11,080 nt of DNA from Acanthamoeba lenticulata (lineage: Eukaryota > Discosea > Longamoebia > Acanthamoebidae), in contig NAVB01001279.1 of assembly GCA_002179805.1 (NCBI GenBank), forward strand, positions 1 through 11,080, written 5' to 3'. The translations under genes were made by a program, and so were the position numbers. Below are positions 10,801 to 11,080 of the stretch, in pieces. The first letter of the stretch is position 1; each line of letters starts with the position of its first letter. The notes under the pieces are model-generated. The model was not told where the DNA came from. It made no database searches and was given only the letters and a program-made list of their open reading frames with translations.

Positions 10801-11080
10801 ACGAGAATGATGACGACGTGGGCAAGTTCAACGACAGCGACCGCGAGCGCATTCGCTCGAGGCCGCAGAGCACGGAGCTCAACCTCATCGTCTGCCGCAT
10901 CTGCGAGCAGCCCGTGCCGCTCAACCAAATGGAGGCGCACGGGAATCTGTGCTCCAAGTACACCAAGCCCCTCCTCCTCGTCGAAACCGCCAACAAGCGG
11001 CTGAAGCAGGTGAGGCGCCACCCCTCATCTTCCCAACCCAACTCAGTGGACGGAGAGGGAGAGCGCGAGGCCTTTTTTTT

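Overview
The window reads as nuclear DNA of a gene-dense, GC-rich protist, most likely an Acanthamoeba-type amoebozoan. The reasons are: five different eukaryotic genes in 11 kb; introns in every gene, mostly 59-183 nt; strong G/C bias at third codon positions; intergenic gaps of only about 120-350 nt; and protein families (Galpha, sphingosine-1-phosphate lyase, SGT co-chaperone, IRE-type AGC kinase) typical of amoebae. The species assignment is inference, since no search could be run.

Layout. On the minus strand, from the left edge: (1) the 5' seven exons of an SGT/SGTA-type TPR co-chaperone (start at 1703; it runs off the left edge), and (2) a complete six-exon Ca2+/cation antiporter (3424 down to 1826). 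On the plus strand: (3) a complete eleven-exon sphingosine-1-phosphate lyase (3620-6055) whose frame is broken once near 3990; (4) a complete seven-exon heterotrimeric G-protein alpha subunit of 355 residues (6409-7882); (5) the N-terminal part of a large protein (about 8228 to the right edge) with a helical domain, a long disordered linker and a C2HC zinc finger like that of plant IRE/Rim15-type AGC kinases, with the kinase domain presumably beyond the window. Genes 2 and 3 are head to head and share a 195-nt upstream region.

Exon junctions were worked out by eye. Nearly all keep phase and restore family-conserved residues across GT..AG introns. The least certain are the two boundaries of the SGT glutamine-rich exon, one S1P lyase junction (4899-4981) and the start of gene 5.

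The genes do not form one pathway. Three bear on signalling (S1P breakdown, G-protein signalling, AGC kinase), one on calcium/cation transport and one on chaperoning. In an amoeba their adjacency is probably incidental, apart from the shared divergent promoter. I found no rRNA, tRNA, CRISPR array, mobile element or novel multi-gene system. The points most worth checking are the lyase frame break, the unusual residues in the antiporter and Galpha, the IRE-like kinase, and the splice-donor consensus with C at +4.
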